A stretch of DNA of 64,000 nt. It comes from Trema orientale. Taxonomy: Eukaryota > Streptophyta > Magnoliopsida > Rosales > Cannabaceae. How positions within the stretch are numbered: the first letter of the stretch is position 1; the number at the start of each line of letters is the position of its first letter. Below the pieces are notes generated by a model. That model saw nothing but the letters and a program-made list of their open reading frames with translations. It was not told where the DNA came from and searched no databases. Positions 33,301 to 44,189 of this stretch are shown here, piece after piece. The stretch lies in the NCBI GenBank assembly GCA_002914845.1, contig JXTC01000102.1, forward strand, positions 480,612 to 544,611, in the 5' to 3' direction. The translations under genes were made by a program, and so were the position numbers.

Positions 33301-36266
33301 TAGTCCTGGTAAAAAAGGCAAGTGGGAAGTGGAGAGTCTGTATAGACTTCACGGACCTCAACAAGACTTGCCCAAAAGATTCCTTCCCACTTCCAAGAAT
33401 TGACCAGCTGGTGGATGCGACCTCTGGACATGAGCTCCTAAGCTTCATGGACGCCTATTCGGGCTATAATCAGATTCGCATGTGCTCGGAAGACGAAGAA
33501 AAGACTTCGTTCACAACCGACCAGGGACTATATTATTATCTGATGATGCCGTTCGGACTAAAGAACGCTGGAGCTACCTACCAGAGACTGGTCAACAAAA
33601 TATTCCGGGAGAAGATCAGAAGAACCAAGGAAGTATATGTCGACGACATGTTGGTTAAGAGCCTGAAGAAAGCCAATCACGTGGACGACATGAAAGAGAT
33701 GTTCGGCATTCTCAGGAGGTACAAAATGAGGTTGAACCCCGCCAAGTGTGCGTTCGGGGTCGAATCTGGGAAGTTCCTCGGGTTCGTTGTGAATCATAGA
33801 GGTATTGAAGCAAATCCGGTAAAAATCCAAGCCATACTCAACCTTCGTTCCCCAAGAACGACTAAGGAAGTCCAAAGCTTAGCTGGCATGGTCGCAGCCC
33901 TGAGCAGATTTATAGCCCGATCAACGGATAGGTGCCAACCATTCTTCCAGGCATTGAAGATGGGAAAAGATCTAGTATGGACGGAGGAGTGCGAAAAAGC
34001 TTTCCAGCAAGTTAAGGCTTATTTAGGAGCTATCCCGACTCTAGGCAAACCCGTGCCTGGAGAGAGTCTTGTTCTGTACTTAGCGGTGTCAGAGAACGCG
34101 GTGAGCGGAGTTCTTGTCAGGGAGGAGGAGAAAGCACAAGTACCGATTTACTATGTCAGTAAGTCCCTCCTCGACGCCGAGATCCGATACTCAGAAATTG
34201 AGAAGCTGGGTCTTGCTCTGATAACAGCCGCCCGAAAGCTCTGACCATACTTTCAGGCACATACCATAAAAGTACCGACCAGCCACCCCTTGAGACAAAT
34301 TCTCCAAAGGCCTGACGTCTCCGGTCGCTTGGCAAAGTGGGCCGTGGAGCTCGGCAAGTTTGAGATCGAGTTCGTCCCAAGGACCGCCATAAAAGGGAAG
34401 GTGCTGGCCGACTTTGTAGCCGAATTCACTTATCCCACCAAGGTTGATAAAATGCTCAACGAAGAGAGCACTTCAAAGTCGCCGAGAATGCTTGGAAAAC
34501 CTCCTGAGCATCATGTTTGGCAATTATATGTGGACGGATCGTCCTGTGCTACTAGGAGCAGAGCGGATCTGGTCCTCTTCAGCCCAGAGGGCGAGAAGAT
34601 CAGGTATGTCCTAAGGCTCGAGTTCCTCACCTCGAATAACGGGGCCGAGTACGAAGCGCTGATTGCTGGTCTCAAGTCAGCAAAGGAGCTCCAAGTACAG
34701 TGTGTTAGAATCTTCAGTGATTCACAACTGATTGTAAACCAAGTAAGAGGAGAATATCAGGCCAAAGAAGATAACATGGTAAGATACCTTGCAAAAGTAG
34801 AGGAGCACCTAGGAGTCTTGACTTGGTATGAGATTACAAGGGTGCCAAGAGCTGAGAATGCTGAGGCAGACGGCCTAGCACGACTCGCTTCTGGGCTTGT
34901 AGACGACCCCTTTGGGCAAATACCAATCGAGGTCCTGTCCGAACCCAGCATCCAAGAACAAGAACAAACTTTGTGCGTAAACCTTCACCCTTCATGGATT
35001 GATCCGATCAAAGATTACTTAGAAACTGATAAGCTGCCAGATGATAGGAATGAAGCTCGGAAGATCAAATACTAGTCCAACCAATACGTTGTCATCAGAA
35101 ACAAGCTTTACAGGAGGAGATACGCGGCTCCGTACTTGAGATGTCTCCGACCAGACGAAGCCGAATATGTATTAAAGGAGATACATGAAGGAGGATGTGA
35201 GAATCATTCGGGACCAAGGTCGCTGGCACACAAGGCCTTGAGGCAGGGATTCTATTGGCAGACCATGACAAGGGATTCAAAGGAGATGGTGGAAAGATGC
35301 GATAAATGCCAACAGTTTGCCCACCACACAAAGAAACACCCTGAACCCCTGTTGCCGATCATTAGCCCCTGGCCATTCGCGAAATGGGGGATAGACTTGA
35401 TCGGACCCTTACCTACGGCCCGGGCACAAGCAAAATTCGTCATCATTGCCATCGACTATTTCACAAAATGGGTCGAGGCAGAACCACTGGCAAAAATCAC
35501 TGAGGCAAAAATCACTGAGGCAAACTACACGAATTTTATCTTCAAAAACATCATATGCCAGTTCGGACTTCCCCATTCGATAGTAACTGACAACGGCAAG
35601 TAGTTCGACAATCCGAGGCTCAGGAAGTTTTGCCAAAATTGGGGAATCCACAAGTTATTTTCTTCTCCTAACCATCCACAGTCGAACGGGCAGGTCGAGG
35701 CGGCAAATAAGACGATCAAGGAAAACTTAAAAAAAAGGCTGGAGAAGCTAAAGGGAGCGTGGGCCGATGAGCTGCCTGGGGTCCTATGGGCTCATCGGAC
35801 GACAGAGAAGGAAGCAACTGGAGAAACCCCATTTTCTTTGGCATACGGCACAGATGCTGTAATCCCCGCCGAAGTGGGCATGTCCAGTTATAGAGTGGAG
35901 GCGTATAAAAGTCAAGATCCCAAGCAAAGCGATGTAGACAACGAAGAAGGCCTGAGAACGAACCTTGACCTGATAGAAGAGAAGAGGGAGCAGGCGCTTC
36001 TACGGATTGCTGCTAACAAACAAGCTGTAGCTCGGTATTACAACTCAAAGGTTCGAACACGAGCATTCAGAGTTGGGGAACTCGTACTTAGGCGGGTATT
36101 TTTAAATACTGCTGAACATAGGACTGGATCACTCGGACCAAAGTAGGAAGGTCCCTACTTGATAACAGGAATCGTGCGGCCCGGAACCTACCACCTGCAG
36201 GATATGGAGGGTAACAACTTGCCTCACCCGTGAAATGCTGAATATCTACGAAAGTATTATAAATAG
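30344..36266 (+). pseudogene. Degenerate gag-pol of the Tat-type retrotransposon
   Basis: Gag lies at about 30344-32158 and carries a zinc-knuckle-like CRFHKELGHKTSEC. The protease has DTGSS (about 32470). Reverse transcriptase has YVDDMLVKS (about 33636). RNase H begins at about 34527 with YVDGSS. Integrase has an H/C zinc-binding region (about 35190-35325) and DDE core pieces GIDLIGPL, VTDNGK and SNGQVE. The frame is open except for stops at 31844 (TGA), 32156 (TGA), 33003 (TAA), 33054 (TGA), 34242 (TGA), 35073 (TAG), 35601 (TAG), 36144 (TAG) and 36231 (TGA), plus one frameshift near 32935. The natural end is TAG at 36264. An extra 15-bp tandem copy sits in the integrase core near 35490-35520. 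As it stands no full polyprotein can be made. Confidence 0.92.
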
Positions 36267-36348
36267 ATGTATAAAGCATATAATGAAATTTATCTCTTCT
36301 TGAAATTATTTTCCGCTTTAATCAATCGAAAAACAAGGAAGGAAGATT

Positions 36349-36750
36349 GCGTTTCGTGTGCTTCCGAGCACGAAAATCCCTCGACGTGCTTCTGAGTACT
36401 AGGGACTTCAAAGCGTTTCATGTGCTTCCGAGCATGAACGTCCCTCGAAGTATTTTCGAGCACTAGGGACCAAAGCGTTTCATGTGCTTCCGAGCACGAA
36501 CGTCCCTCGAAGTATTTTCGAGCACTAGGGACCAAAGCGTTTCATGTGCTTCCGAGCACGAACGTCCCTCGAAGTGTTTCCGAGCACTAGGGACCTCAGT
36601 GTTTCACGTGCTTCCGAGCACGAGCGTCCCTCAAAGTGCTTCCGAGCACTGACAGCATTTCATGAGCGAGCACGAACATCCCTCGAAGTGCTTCCGAGCA
36701 CTAGGGACCTCAAATGCTCCTAAGCATGAACAACCCTTGATTTTTCATAG
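36349..36750. repeat. 62-bp hairpin-rich minisatellite inside the retrotransposon
   Basis: Six full or nearly full units and a partial seventh, most starting GCGTTTCATGTGCTTCCGAG. Units two to four are exactly 62 bp and nearly identical. Each contains GTGCTTCCGAGCAC (5-bp arms) and CTCGAAGTATTTTCGAG (6-bp arms), the latter framed by GTCCCT and AGGGAC. Each unit can therefore form two hairpins on either strand. The array sits just after the pol end, in the untranslated region before the antisense gene. Confidence 0.88.
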
Positions 36751-37074
36751 CATTACAATCAAACCTAAAATCACCTATACTCCTAAGTAATCTAATTAGA
36801 ATCACAGTTATCAGACTTGACAATCAGTAATCTGAAAGCATGCACATATGTTCGGAAAAGGTATCGGTGGATATAGATTACAAATAAAAAGAGTGAAGAT
36901 AAGATGTTGATCACAAACAAAAACAAAATATACATATAAGAAAAAGAAACCCCAAAGGGGATAATTGTCTTTACAAATTAAGATAGGGGGGCCCGGCCGT
37001 CCGGACCCCCAAATAAAGAGAAAAGCAGAAAAGCTTAAAATTTTTACAAAATATGAACCCACGCAGGGGCAAGT
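36751..37074. other. Retrotransposon spacer between minisatellite and antisense gene
   Basis: AT-rich sequence with no coding signal; it would be the 3' untranslated region of the antisense gene. Confidence 0.5.
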
Positions 37075-39789
37075 CTAGGGAGGAGGAGTAGTAGTGGTCT
37101 GATACAGGAGAGGGGTGGCCGGCACATCAATTAGTTCAGGCTCGAGTGGTAGCTCAGGCCTAGTCGACTCCTGAACGTCTGGAGCCGAGGTGGGAATGGA
37201 CTCCTCTAGGAATGAGAAATCCAAGTCCTTGTACTGAGCAACCACCGCCGCTTTTAAGTTCTCGAATCCCAACTCGTAGGCGTCCCACCAAGGGTCAGAA
37301 TGGTGGAACTGAGTGGCGATCCAGTCCTCGATCACAGCCTTTCTCGCCTCTTCAGATACCGTCGTCCGAGCCACCTCCAGCTGAAATTTCAGGATGGTCA
37401 TTTGTTGCTCAAGCTCAAGTTTGGCTTTCTTCTCTTCGCTGAGCTGGCTCTCAGCGTTAGCTGCCCTCTTAGCCTGCTGTTCCCGCTCCTCCCTGGCCGA
37501 ATTCTGCTCGGAGCGGTACCTCTCGGCAGTAGCCGATAAATCCCTCATGTGTTCATACATGAGTTCATTTATAAAGGCTTGCTGGCAAAATTTGGGAAGC
37601 AGTTAAAAAAAAAAAACAAAAAAAACAAACAAACAAACACACACACAGCTAGCGAATAAAACGATATATACTGAGAAAACTAGGGGAATAAATTTACCCG
37701 AGCAGAATACTTCGAGCGCAGAGCAGCCAGGTCCCTGTCCGACCTCGTGCGGCAGTCTTCCGCGAGCTGGTCCGAGCAAACCGCGTTCATTCTGTCCATC
37801 GGCCCCTTCAAGAAAGTCTTCAACCGTTGAGCTGGGGGCTCGTCCAGATGAGGTGACTCCATAGGCCTTTTGTCGGGGCGGCCGGCAGGAGGGGGGTGCA
37901 CGAAAGGGCGGGAGGTAGCTCGGAAGTCCTCAAAACGGAGGTGCTCCTAGGAGGCGTTGGTCGCGAGCTGCTACCCAGAGAGTTCCGACCGCTCCCCTCT
38001 CTTCCTCGATTCTGAGCAAGCAGCGCGCGCAGGTTCGGGTCGACGTAGGCCATATCGAACTCTTAAAAAAAAAAGAAAAAAAAGAAAGAAAGAGAGAGGA
38101 GGGTCAAAAATCGTAAAAAATTATACACTGAAAGACTCCCAAACACCCCATGATGAAACCTTGGTCGGTTGACGCGCTTGGGTGCTGAGGCGAGGGAGTT
38201 GGGCTCATTGGTTCCCTGGAAGGGGCCGGGGGCAGTGTGGTCGGATCTGGCAGAGGAGGCATAGACGCATCTCGGTCTCTTGGGACACAGCGCCTCCGTG
38301 GTCGCTTGATCCGGTTAGGAAGGCCGACCTCCTGCGGAACCGGCTGAACAGGACTTGCCCGGACGAATTCCTCGAAGGTCGTCCTGTCCTTCAGTGGGTA
38401 CCACCCAGTATATCCGAAGTTAATGTCTGTGAGCAGATTCCCAACCTCCTTCTCACGACAGTGAAGCCCTTCGATCGCAATGGCTCGAGCGATTGTTTCA
38501 TTGTCAGCAGCCTCCGCCTGTCACATCGCCCATTGCCGCCTCACCTGGAAGGCCGTGGGAATAGGGCACGCACCCCTGGGCAGCTAACCGCCCGCGACGT
38601 CGTCCCAAGACATCCGGGCATAAAACCATTCGCCCTTCCTTGTTTGTCAGACGTATCCCGACCAAGGATGGGAACGGTGCGCCTCGAATTATCACCCTCT
38701 GCACGGAGAGTCTCAGACGAGTACGCTTGGAGGTAGTGTAGGCCACGGCTATTGGGCGCATTCTTCAACTGGTAGAGGTATTTGAGCATGCGCAAAGTTA
38801 TGTCCGGCTAGTCCTGAAGCCGAAACATAACCCAGAGTCCAATTAGAACCCGCCACCCATTTGGGTTCAATTGGTCAGGCAGATCTGACACCGAGAGAAG
38901 AAGTTGTGCAGGAAAGGGTGAATTGGAAGTCTCAGCCCTGCTTCAAAAAATCTCAAGTAAAGGGTCACGTACCCTTCTGGTGGACGGCTGGGCACATCAC
39001 CTTCCCCAGGTGGAAGAAGGTGTATATTGTCCAGAACCTCATAGTGAGATCGGACACTCAGCAGGAGCTCGTCCGTCATTGTAGACCGGAAGTCGTCGGT
39101 AAACTCAGTAAGAGGCCTCGCTTGTTTGGCCCTGCCGACCACGGGGTCGCCGGCCTCTACTCTAACCACCCGACCTCGCCCTCGATCTCGACCACCTCTT
39201 GCCATTGTGTCACTTGTGGAGGGGGGACCAGAGTTTAATGTTTGGGGTTGGCCTTGAACTGATGAGGGAACGGAGTACCGAACCCGAATAATTGGTGTGT
39301 TTATGTTTAAAATTAACGGTTCATCCCTAGTATCTTTCGAATCGTACATGAGAAACAGATCCTTATCAGGTGAAGGCCGAGCTAACCTGAAAGGATTTGC
39401 AACATGGGCTGTGAGCCATCGTAATTAGCAATGGCTGCTACCAGGCCAGACAGGTCGGGCGGGGGACCACCGAACCTGATCGGGGATAAACCGAGCAAGG
39501 CCAACTCGTGGTGCAGGGTGACGTCGTTATCGTCTTTGGAGAGATCGTCGACCCTTCAAACAGTTGGGAGGGCTCCCTGATCGGCCAGAGGCCCGAGAGG
39601 CGGTGCCGCAACCTCGGCCTCAGCTTCGTTAATACTGGGCTCGGAGCCAGATACGACCTCACCACCACTCTCCGAGGTGACCAGGTCCACTACAGGGATC
39701 GGTGCAGGGCCGGGTACTACGCAATCTAGAAGTCGCTGGGAGACTCCGGAATGATCAGACTCGTCGTTCCCAGCCGCGACAAGATCCAT
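37075..39789 (-). pseudogene. Spliced antisense extra gene of the retrotransposon (gypsy-type transposase-like domain plus coiled coil)
   Basis: It runs opposite to gag-pol. Inferred exons are 39789-39387, 39258-38160, about 38061-37698 and 37581-37075. The first and last junctions were checked and keep the frame: TCAG/GTTAGC to CATCAG/TTC, and CGG/GTAAAT to CCAG/CAAGCC. Exon 2 encodes PEGYVTLYLRFFEAGLRLP and, after a frameshift near 38870, LNPNGWRVLIG. This is the pattern of the Pfam putative gypsy-type transposon domain found in Tat antisense ORFs. The last exon is Glu/Arg/Ala-rich and heptad-like, probably a coiled coil. Damage includes an in-frame TGA at 39558-39556 and frameshifts near 38870 and 37900. 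A TATA box and a leader intron lie upstream. Its function in the element is unknown. Confidence 0.75.
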
Positions 39790-39902
39790 TCGAACCCTTG
39801 TCCCGACCAGGTAGAAACCCCAGAAAAGAAAATAAAAAAAACCAAAATAAAAGGAAAAAAGAAAAGGAGAAGGAAGAAAAACTAGGTTTTAAACCCAGTT
39901 AC

Positions 39903-40197
39903 TTACCAAATAGGAAGAACGAAATCACCGGAATAAAGAAGAACACGAACGAAGTCTTAGAGCGAAAAATTGCCAAAGCTCAAGAGTCACCGTCACAGTT
40001 AGGAACAAAGTGTAAGGAAAATCTTAAGAAACCAAGAGAAAAGGGGAAAGGAACGAATCGTCACCCGAGAGAAGTTGCTGGAAACAGGTTTGATATAAGG
40101 GATGACGAAAGGGGAGAGGGCTTTAGATAATCTGAAAATGAAAATAGAACGGAAAGAAAAGTAAAGATGAAGAGAAGGAAGGAGGGGCGTATTTATA
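39903..40197 (-). promoter_or_regulatory. Promoter and spliced leader of the antisense retrotransposon gene
   Basis: TATAAATA on the minus strand (40197-40190) is followed by a CT-rich leader. A textbook donor, TTTG/GTAAGT, sits at 39908-39903, about 115 nt before the ATG at 39789. The sequence between is T-rich with a possible acceptor GACAAG just before the ATG. The antisense gene thus appears to have an independent promoter and a leader intron. Confidence 0.55.
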
Positions 40198-40620
40198 AGC
40201 CAAGGTAATGAAACGGCACCACCCTTGGATCAAAGGAAGTAGCCACGTGTTGGCAGAAGAGAATATGGGGTTTCAAATAACGAAGGGTGACTCCTCGCAT
40301 CCCTCAGGAAGGCCGGGAGACGATACTAACCGCAGAATAGGCTAGGAAGCCATGTGGACGGAGATGATAAAGCACGTATGGAACACGCGCTAATTTAGTC
40401 GAACCCCCATACATATTGCACTTTCCCAAGAAAAAAGCCACACCCCAATTAAGGCTTACTCATGATTGTAAAGATCGAAAGAATCCAAATAGACAGTCCT
40501 TTGACATAGCCCTTACCTACTGCCGAACAAACCCACACAAGCCGAACCGCTACCCATAAAAGCAAAATACCAGATAAGCCGAGCGCGACATGATAGAGTT
40601 CTCGCCCCGAGCACTTCACG

Positions 40621-40640
40621 GCAAGAACTTGGGGGGTAGA
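40621..40640 (+). other. Polypurine tract region
   Basis: The 20 bases before the 3' LTR include GGGGGGTAGA and are purine-rich, the expected plus-strand priming site. Confidence 0.6.
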
Positions 40641-41416
40641 TGTTGGGGGATAATTTTCCCCAAGCGTCAAAGGAAACGACATGACGCGATATCGACCAAA
40701 AACGACGTCGTTCCCAATCAGTCTCTCGGGCCGACCGGAAGTGAAGCCACATCGTACCACGAGAAAGAGCCGATCAAGTAGAAAAGGAGAAGCTACGTCA
40801 TGGCCATGCTCCCTAAGGTAAAACCATCGTGGTCAGATTTCATGCTTCTGTCCGAGCAGGAACCCTAAATGAAAGACCAGTGGAACCAATAAATAGCCGA
40901 CCAAAAGTATGAAAGCATAAATCCGACCAGGAAAGAGAGTAAAGAAAATGCGGACTCAGGAGAGGCTGACATCTGGCCCAATCGCGTATTCGCGACCGTA
41001 CAGGCGAGTAGGTAAGGTCCTTCTTTTATATTTGCAAGGACACGTGAGTATTAACCCTAACTTTTAGGGGATCACAAAACCACTATAAATAGCCTCGTAA
41101 TCGCCTGAAAGAGGCAAGCCGCCACAAATCCCAAAAACCCTATTTGCCTTTTCTCCTCTCATCGTCATTTATTACTGCATCACTATTCCATCGAATATTT
41201 CATTGAGGGAACCACTAATCATTTTTCTGTTGAGGAGATTTGGCAGGTACCACACCGGTACCACTCATCACTAGTTGGTGAACAGTCCAGGCACGACCTT
41301 TTTCAAGGTTGTACGGACCACACCTACATCAAATCTGAGTTTTGGCCTCTCTTAAGGGAGAACCACTCAAGGGTACGTAGCGCGCGTTGGTTCACGGACC
41401 AAAATCCACACCAACA
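40641..41416 (+). repeat. 3' LTR
   Basis: Begins TGTTGGGGGATAATT and ends CCACACCAACA. A TATA box TATAAATA lies at 41084-41091. It keeps the canonical TG...CA ends that the 5' copy has lost. Confidence 0.93.
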
Positions 41417-41421
41417 GAATC

Positions 41422-42440
41422 GTTTAGTAATTAACACATGTTTCTCCTCCCACTTCAGGAAACACGCGTTCATACTAAAAAAAAGACTCCGTGAATACTT
41501 TTGTAGCCGCAATTTTTCTTTTCTTTCTTTGGTTTGTTAATTATAAAAAAAAATTTAAAAAGCTTATGTTTTCTCGTAAAATGGCCAAATACTTTTTTCT
41601 CATGGTGTCAAAGACTACAAATGTACATACCCTGATTAATTGCAAACATGCAACGGCAATATATCTGTATTTGAATTTAATTGAACTCAATTTTAAGTCC
41701 TTGGTATTCTCAATATAATAATCTATGGCTGATAAATTACATCTCCTTATTGCATACATTAATTAACTCTGATCTTGCTCGTTTTATTCTATGGAGCACT
41801 TGGCATGAATGGTTTCATGGATCCAAAGTTCATGGAGAATTATTAATCATGCATGTGTATAATGTGTTTTCTAATGATAGTACAATGTGTGTTCTAATGA
41901 TGGTACAAAAACTGGGAAGAACGCGCGCGCGTGTTCTAATGATAGTACAAGACCTGGGTAACTACACGTGATTAATTGCAAATGTACTCAACTCAGAGAA
42001 AATTCTGGAATAATTTATGCTAGTTTCAAAAAAAAAAAAAAAAAGGGAAATAAAAGTCTTGTAAGCTTGGAAATTAGTAATGATAGATGAAATAATATGA
42101 TGAATGTGAAAAAGAAAAAAAAAAAAAGAAAAGAGCATTGTTCAAATGTAGTAAACGTACAAAGAAATATGTGGTATAGTTTTTAAAAAAATTATTTATG
42201 TATGCAAAAACAAAGTCCATTTATGTGATGCCTTCTGAACTTCCCATATCAGAAACTCATTTATGAAGGTATGCCAGAAGGTAGGAAACTTCCCGTACCA
42301 GTCAACACTACCCTCTGGGGACCAAAGTCAAAACAATTTTATTTTTTTTCTTAGTAATTCACTGGGCAGGAAACTGGAAATTATATAGATAAACAAGACA
42401 ACAACCAAGGGGCGCTGACTTATCAAAAATAAAAATTACT
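41422..42440. other. Intergenic sequence with a short triple repeat
   Basis: No gene is recognised. At 41866-41950 the phrase GTGT(T/G)(T/C)TCTAATGAT(A/G)GTACAA occurs three times, with CGCGCGCG between the second and third copies. Poly(A) runs lie near 42030 and 42115. Confidence 0.5.
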
Positions 42441-42446
42441 TACATA

Positions 42447-43260
42447 AATACACGCCCAAAGTCCAAAATATTGAAAAATTCTGGATTGGCTAATTTTTTC
42501 CTTTTAAAAATTTCTAAATTTTATTTGAAAAAATAGCATGTTTAAAAGTTTATTGTAGATAATACTTTCAAAATTTAATTCAAAATATATCACCTTTATC
42601 TTCAAAATTGGAATTTAAAGTACTCTACCATTAGTTACTTCAAGTAACTTTCAAAGTGGTAAAAGTGATATTTTTTTCAATACTTTAAAAAGTATGTACT
42701 TCTCAAAATAAATTTAAGATTTTCCCAAAAAAAAAAAGAAAAAAGAAAAAAATTGATCATCTGATATTTTTCAATTTTATCATATAAAATCAAAATTCCA
42801 AAAAAAAAAAAAAAAAAAAAGAAGCACTGACTTAAGTCCTTTTCCAAATGGGCCAGATAGCCTAACTTGAAGAGCTAAGATATCCTTTACAGATGGGCCA
42901 TATAGCCCAACTTAACGAGCTGGAACTTCCTTTACTTCTCAAAATGAAAAGGGTTTCTTATAAAATTCAGGCCCAAAGTCCAAAAACTTGAAAAATCCTG
43001 GATGAGCTAAACTTTTTGAAAACTCCCGGACTGATTTAGAAAAACATCATTTTCAAAAATTTATCTAGAAAATATCACTTTTTAAAAAATTTAGAAAAGT
43101 ACCACTTTTATACAAAATTGTTATTTTCAAGGTAACCAGTCCGGTTGCTTTAGTTAACCAATCAAGTTCCTAGAGCTAACTAGTCTAATTACCTCAAGTA
43201 TCTCATTAATTAGTAAAACGTGATATTTTCCTAAATACATCTGAAATTTTTCAAAGAATT
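42447..43260. repeat. Diverged direct repeats (two copies of about 250-280 bp)
   Basis: GCCCAAAGTCCAAAA followed by TTGAAAAAT(T/C)CTGGAT, then a stretch with A(A/G)(T/A)A(T/G)CA and AAAATTTA words, occurs at about 42449 and again at about 42972. A separate phrase GGGCCA(G/T)ATAG(C)C(T/C)AACTT is repeated at 42850 and 42896 between them. No coding signal. Confidence 0.5.
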
Positions 43261-43699
43261 TTAAAATCTAGATTTTTAATTTTTTTTAAAATCTTACTAT
43301 GTAAATTCAAATTGTCTCAAATTAAAGTATATATATATATATGTTTATAAAATAGCAAAAATTATTGTGGTCACATATTTAGCTGGTAATCACACCTCAC
43401 CTCTAGAGTAGACATTCGAGATTCTGTCAAACTATACCTGCGACCATGAAGATCATAAATTTACTTATAGAATAGCTATTTATTAGAATGAAATTTATAA
43501 ACATGTGTAAGGTAAAAATGATTATTTCAAAATGGATAGAAATTTTTTTGAGAAAATGATATGGGGTACGAAGATTTTAAAAATAATGATAAAAATACGA
43601 CTTCATCCTTATAATTACTTTCTCGTACAGCTCATGAAAAAATATTTCCAATTTATGGTCTAAGGCCCAGGAGAACTTTATTTATTTTAAAGTCGCATA

Positions 43700-43800
43700 G
43701 TTAACTTTTCAAACAAAAGTTGGTCTAGTAGTTGGGCTATAATTGGCCTACAAGGTTTAAATCCCCTTATCCTCAATTTATCTATTTTATATCTTTTTCA
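43700..43800 (+). mobile_element. Candidate tRNA-derived SINE remnant
   Basis: TGGTCTAGTAG (43720-43730) matches the polymerase III A-box consensus at every position. GGTTTAAATCC (43754-43764) matches the B box at 10 of 11, and the spacing of about 33 bp is correct. T/A-rich sequence follows. No target duplication was established. Confidence 0.4.
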
Positions 43801-44189
43801 TTTATTTTCTTTTATTCATTTTTTCTAAAATTCATTTATTAAAACCCATTTTTTCTCTTTTTTTCGTATTGAACCTTATTACTTTTTTTTATAATCTCTG
43901 TCAACTTTAAAGTTTTTTTTTCTTTTTTTTTTCCGTATTGAACCTTATTACTCTTTTTTTTCTTTTGTAATCTTTGTCGTCTTTAAAGTTATTTTTCCAT
44001 TTTCAATCCACCATTGAATTTCATGAGCTTCACTTTGTCTTCTTTCCTTTTATTTGCCTTATATTTTTTTTTTTTTTCCTGTTTTAAAGTTTTTTTCTTT
44101 TCACAATGAATCTTACTACTCTTCTCTTTTTAGTCTTCGTCTTTTTTTTTTTTTGTCTTTTTTTTTGTTTTCAATCTACTATTTAAGCT

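Larger units (their letters stand above)
29473..41416 (+). mobile_element. Ty3/Gypsy LTR retrotransposon, Tat-type, with antisense extra gene (11.9 kb)
   Basis: Two LTRs of 775 and 776 bp enclose, in order: primer binding site, gag-protease-RT-RNase H-integrase (all on the plus strand), a hairpin-rich minisatellite, an antisense spliced gene, and a polypurine tract. Domain order with integrase after RNase H marks Ty3/Gypsy. A long region between pol and the 3' LTR with an antisense extra ORF is the hallmark of some Tat-clade elements. The flanks GAAAC (29468-29472) and GAATC (41417-41421) are a 5-bp target duplication with one mismatch. By hand count the LTRs differ at about 35 positions (about 4.5 percent), mostly transitions. 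Stops in gag-pol make it non-autonomous now. Confidence 0.95.

Noticed and set aside
38182..38736. 184-codon plus-strand frame in the retrotransposon
   Set aside because: It is the mirror of the antisense gene's second exon; the minus strand carries the recognisable domain.
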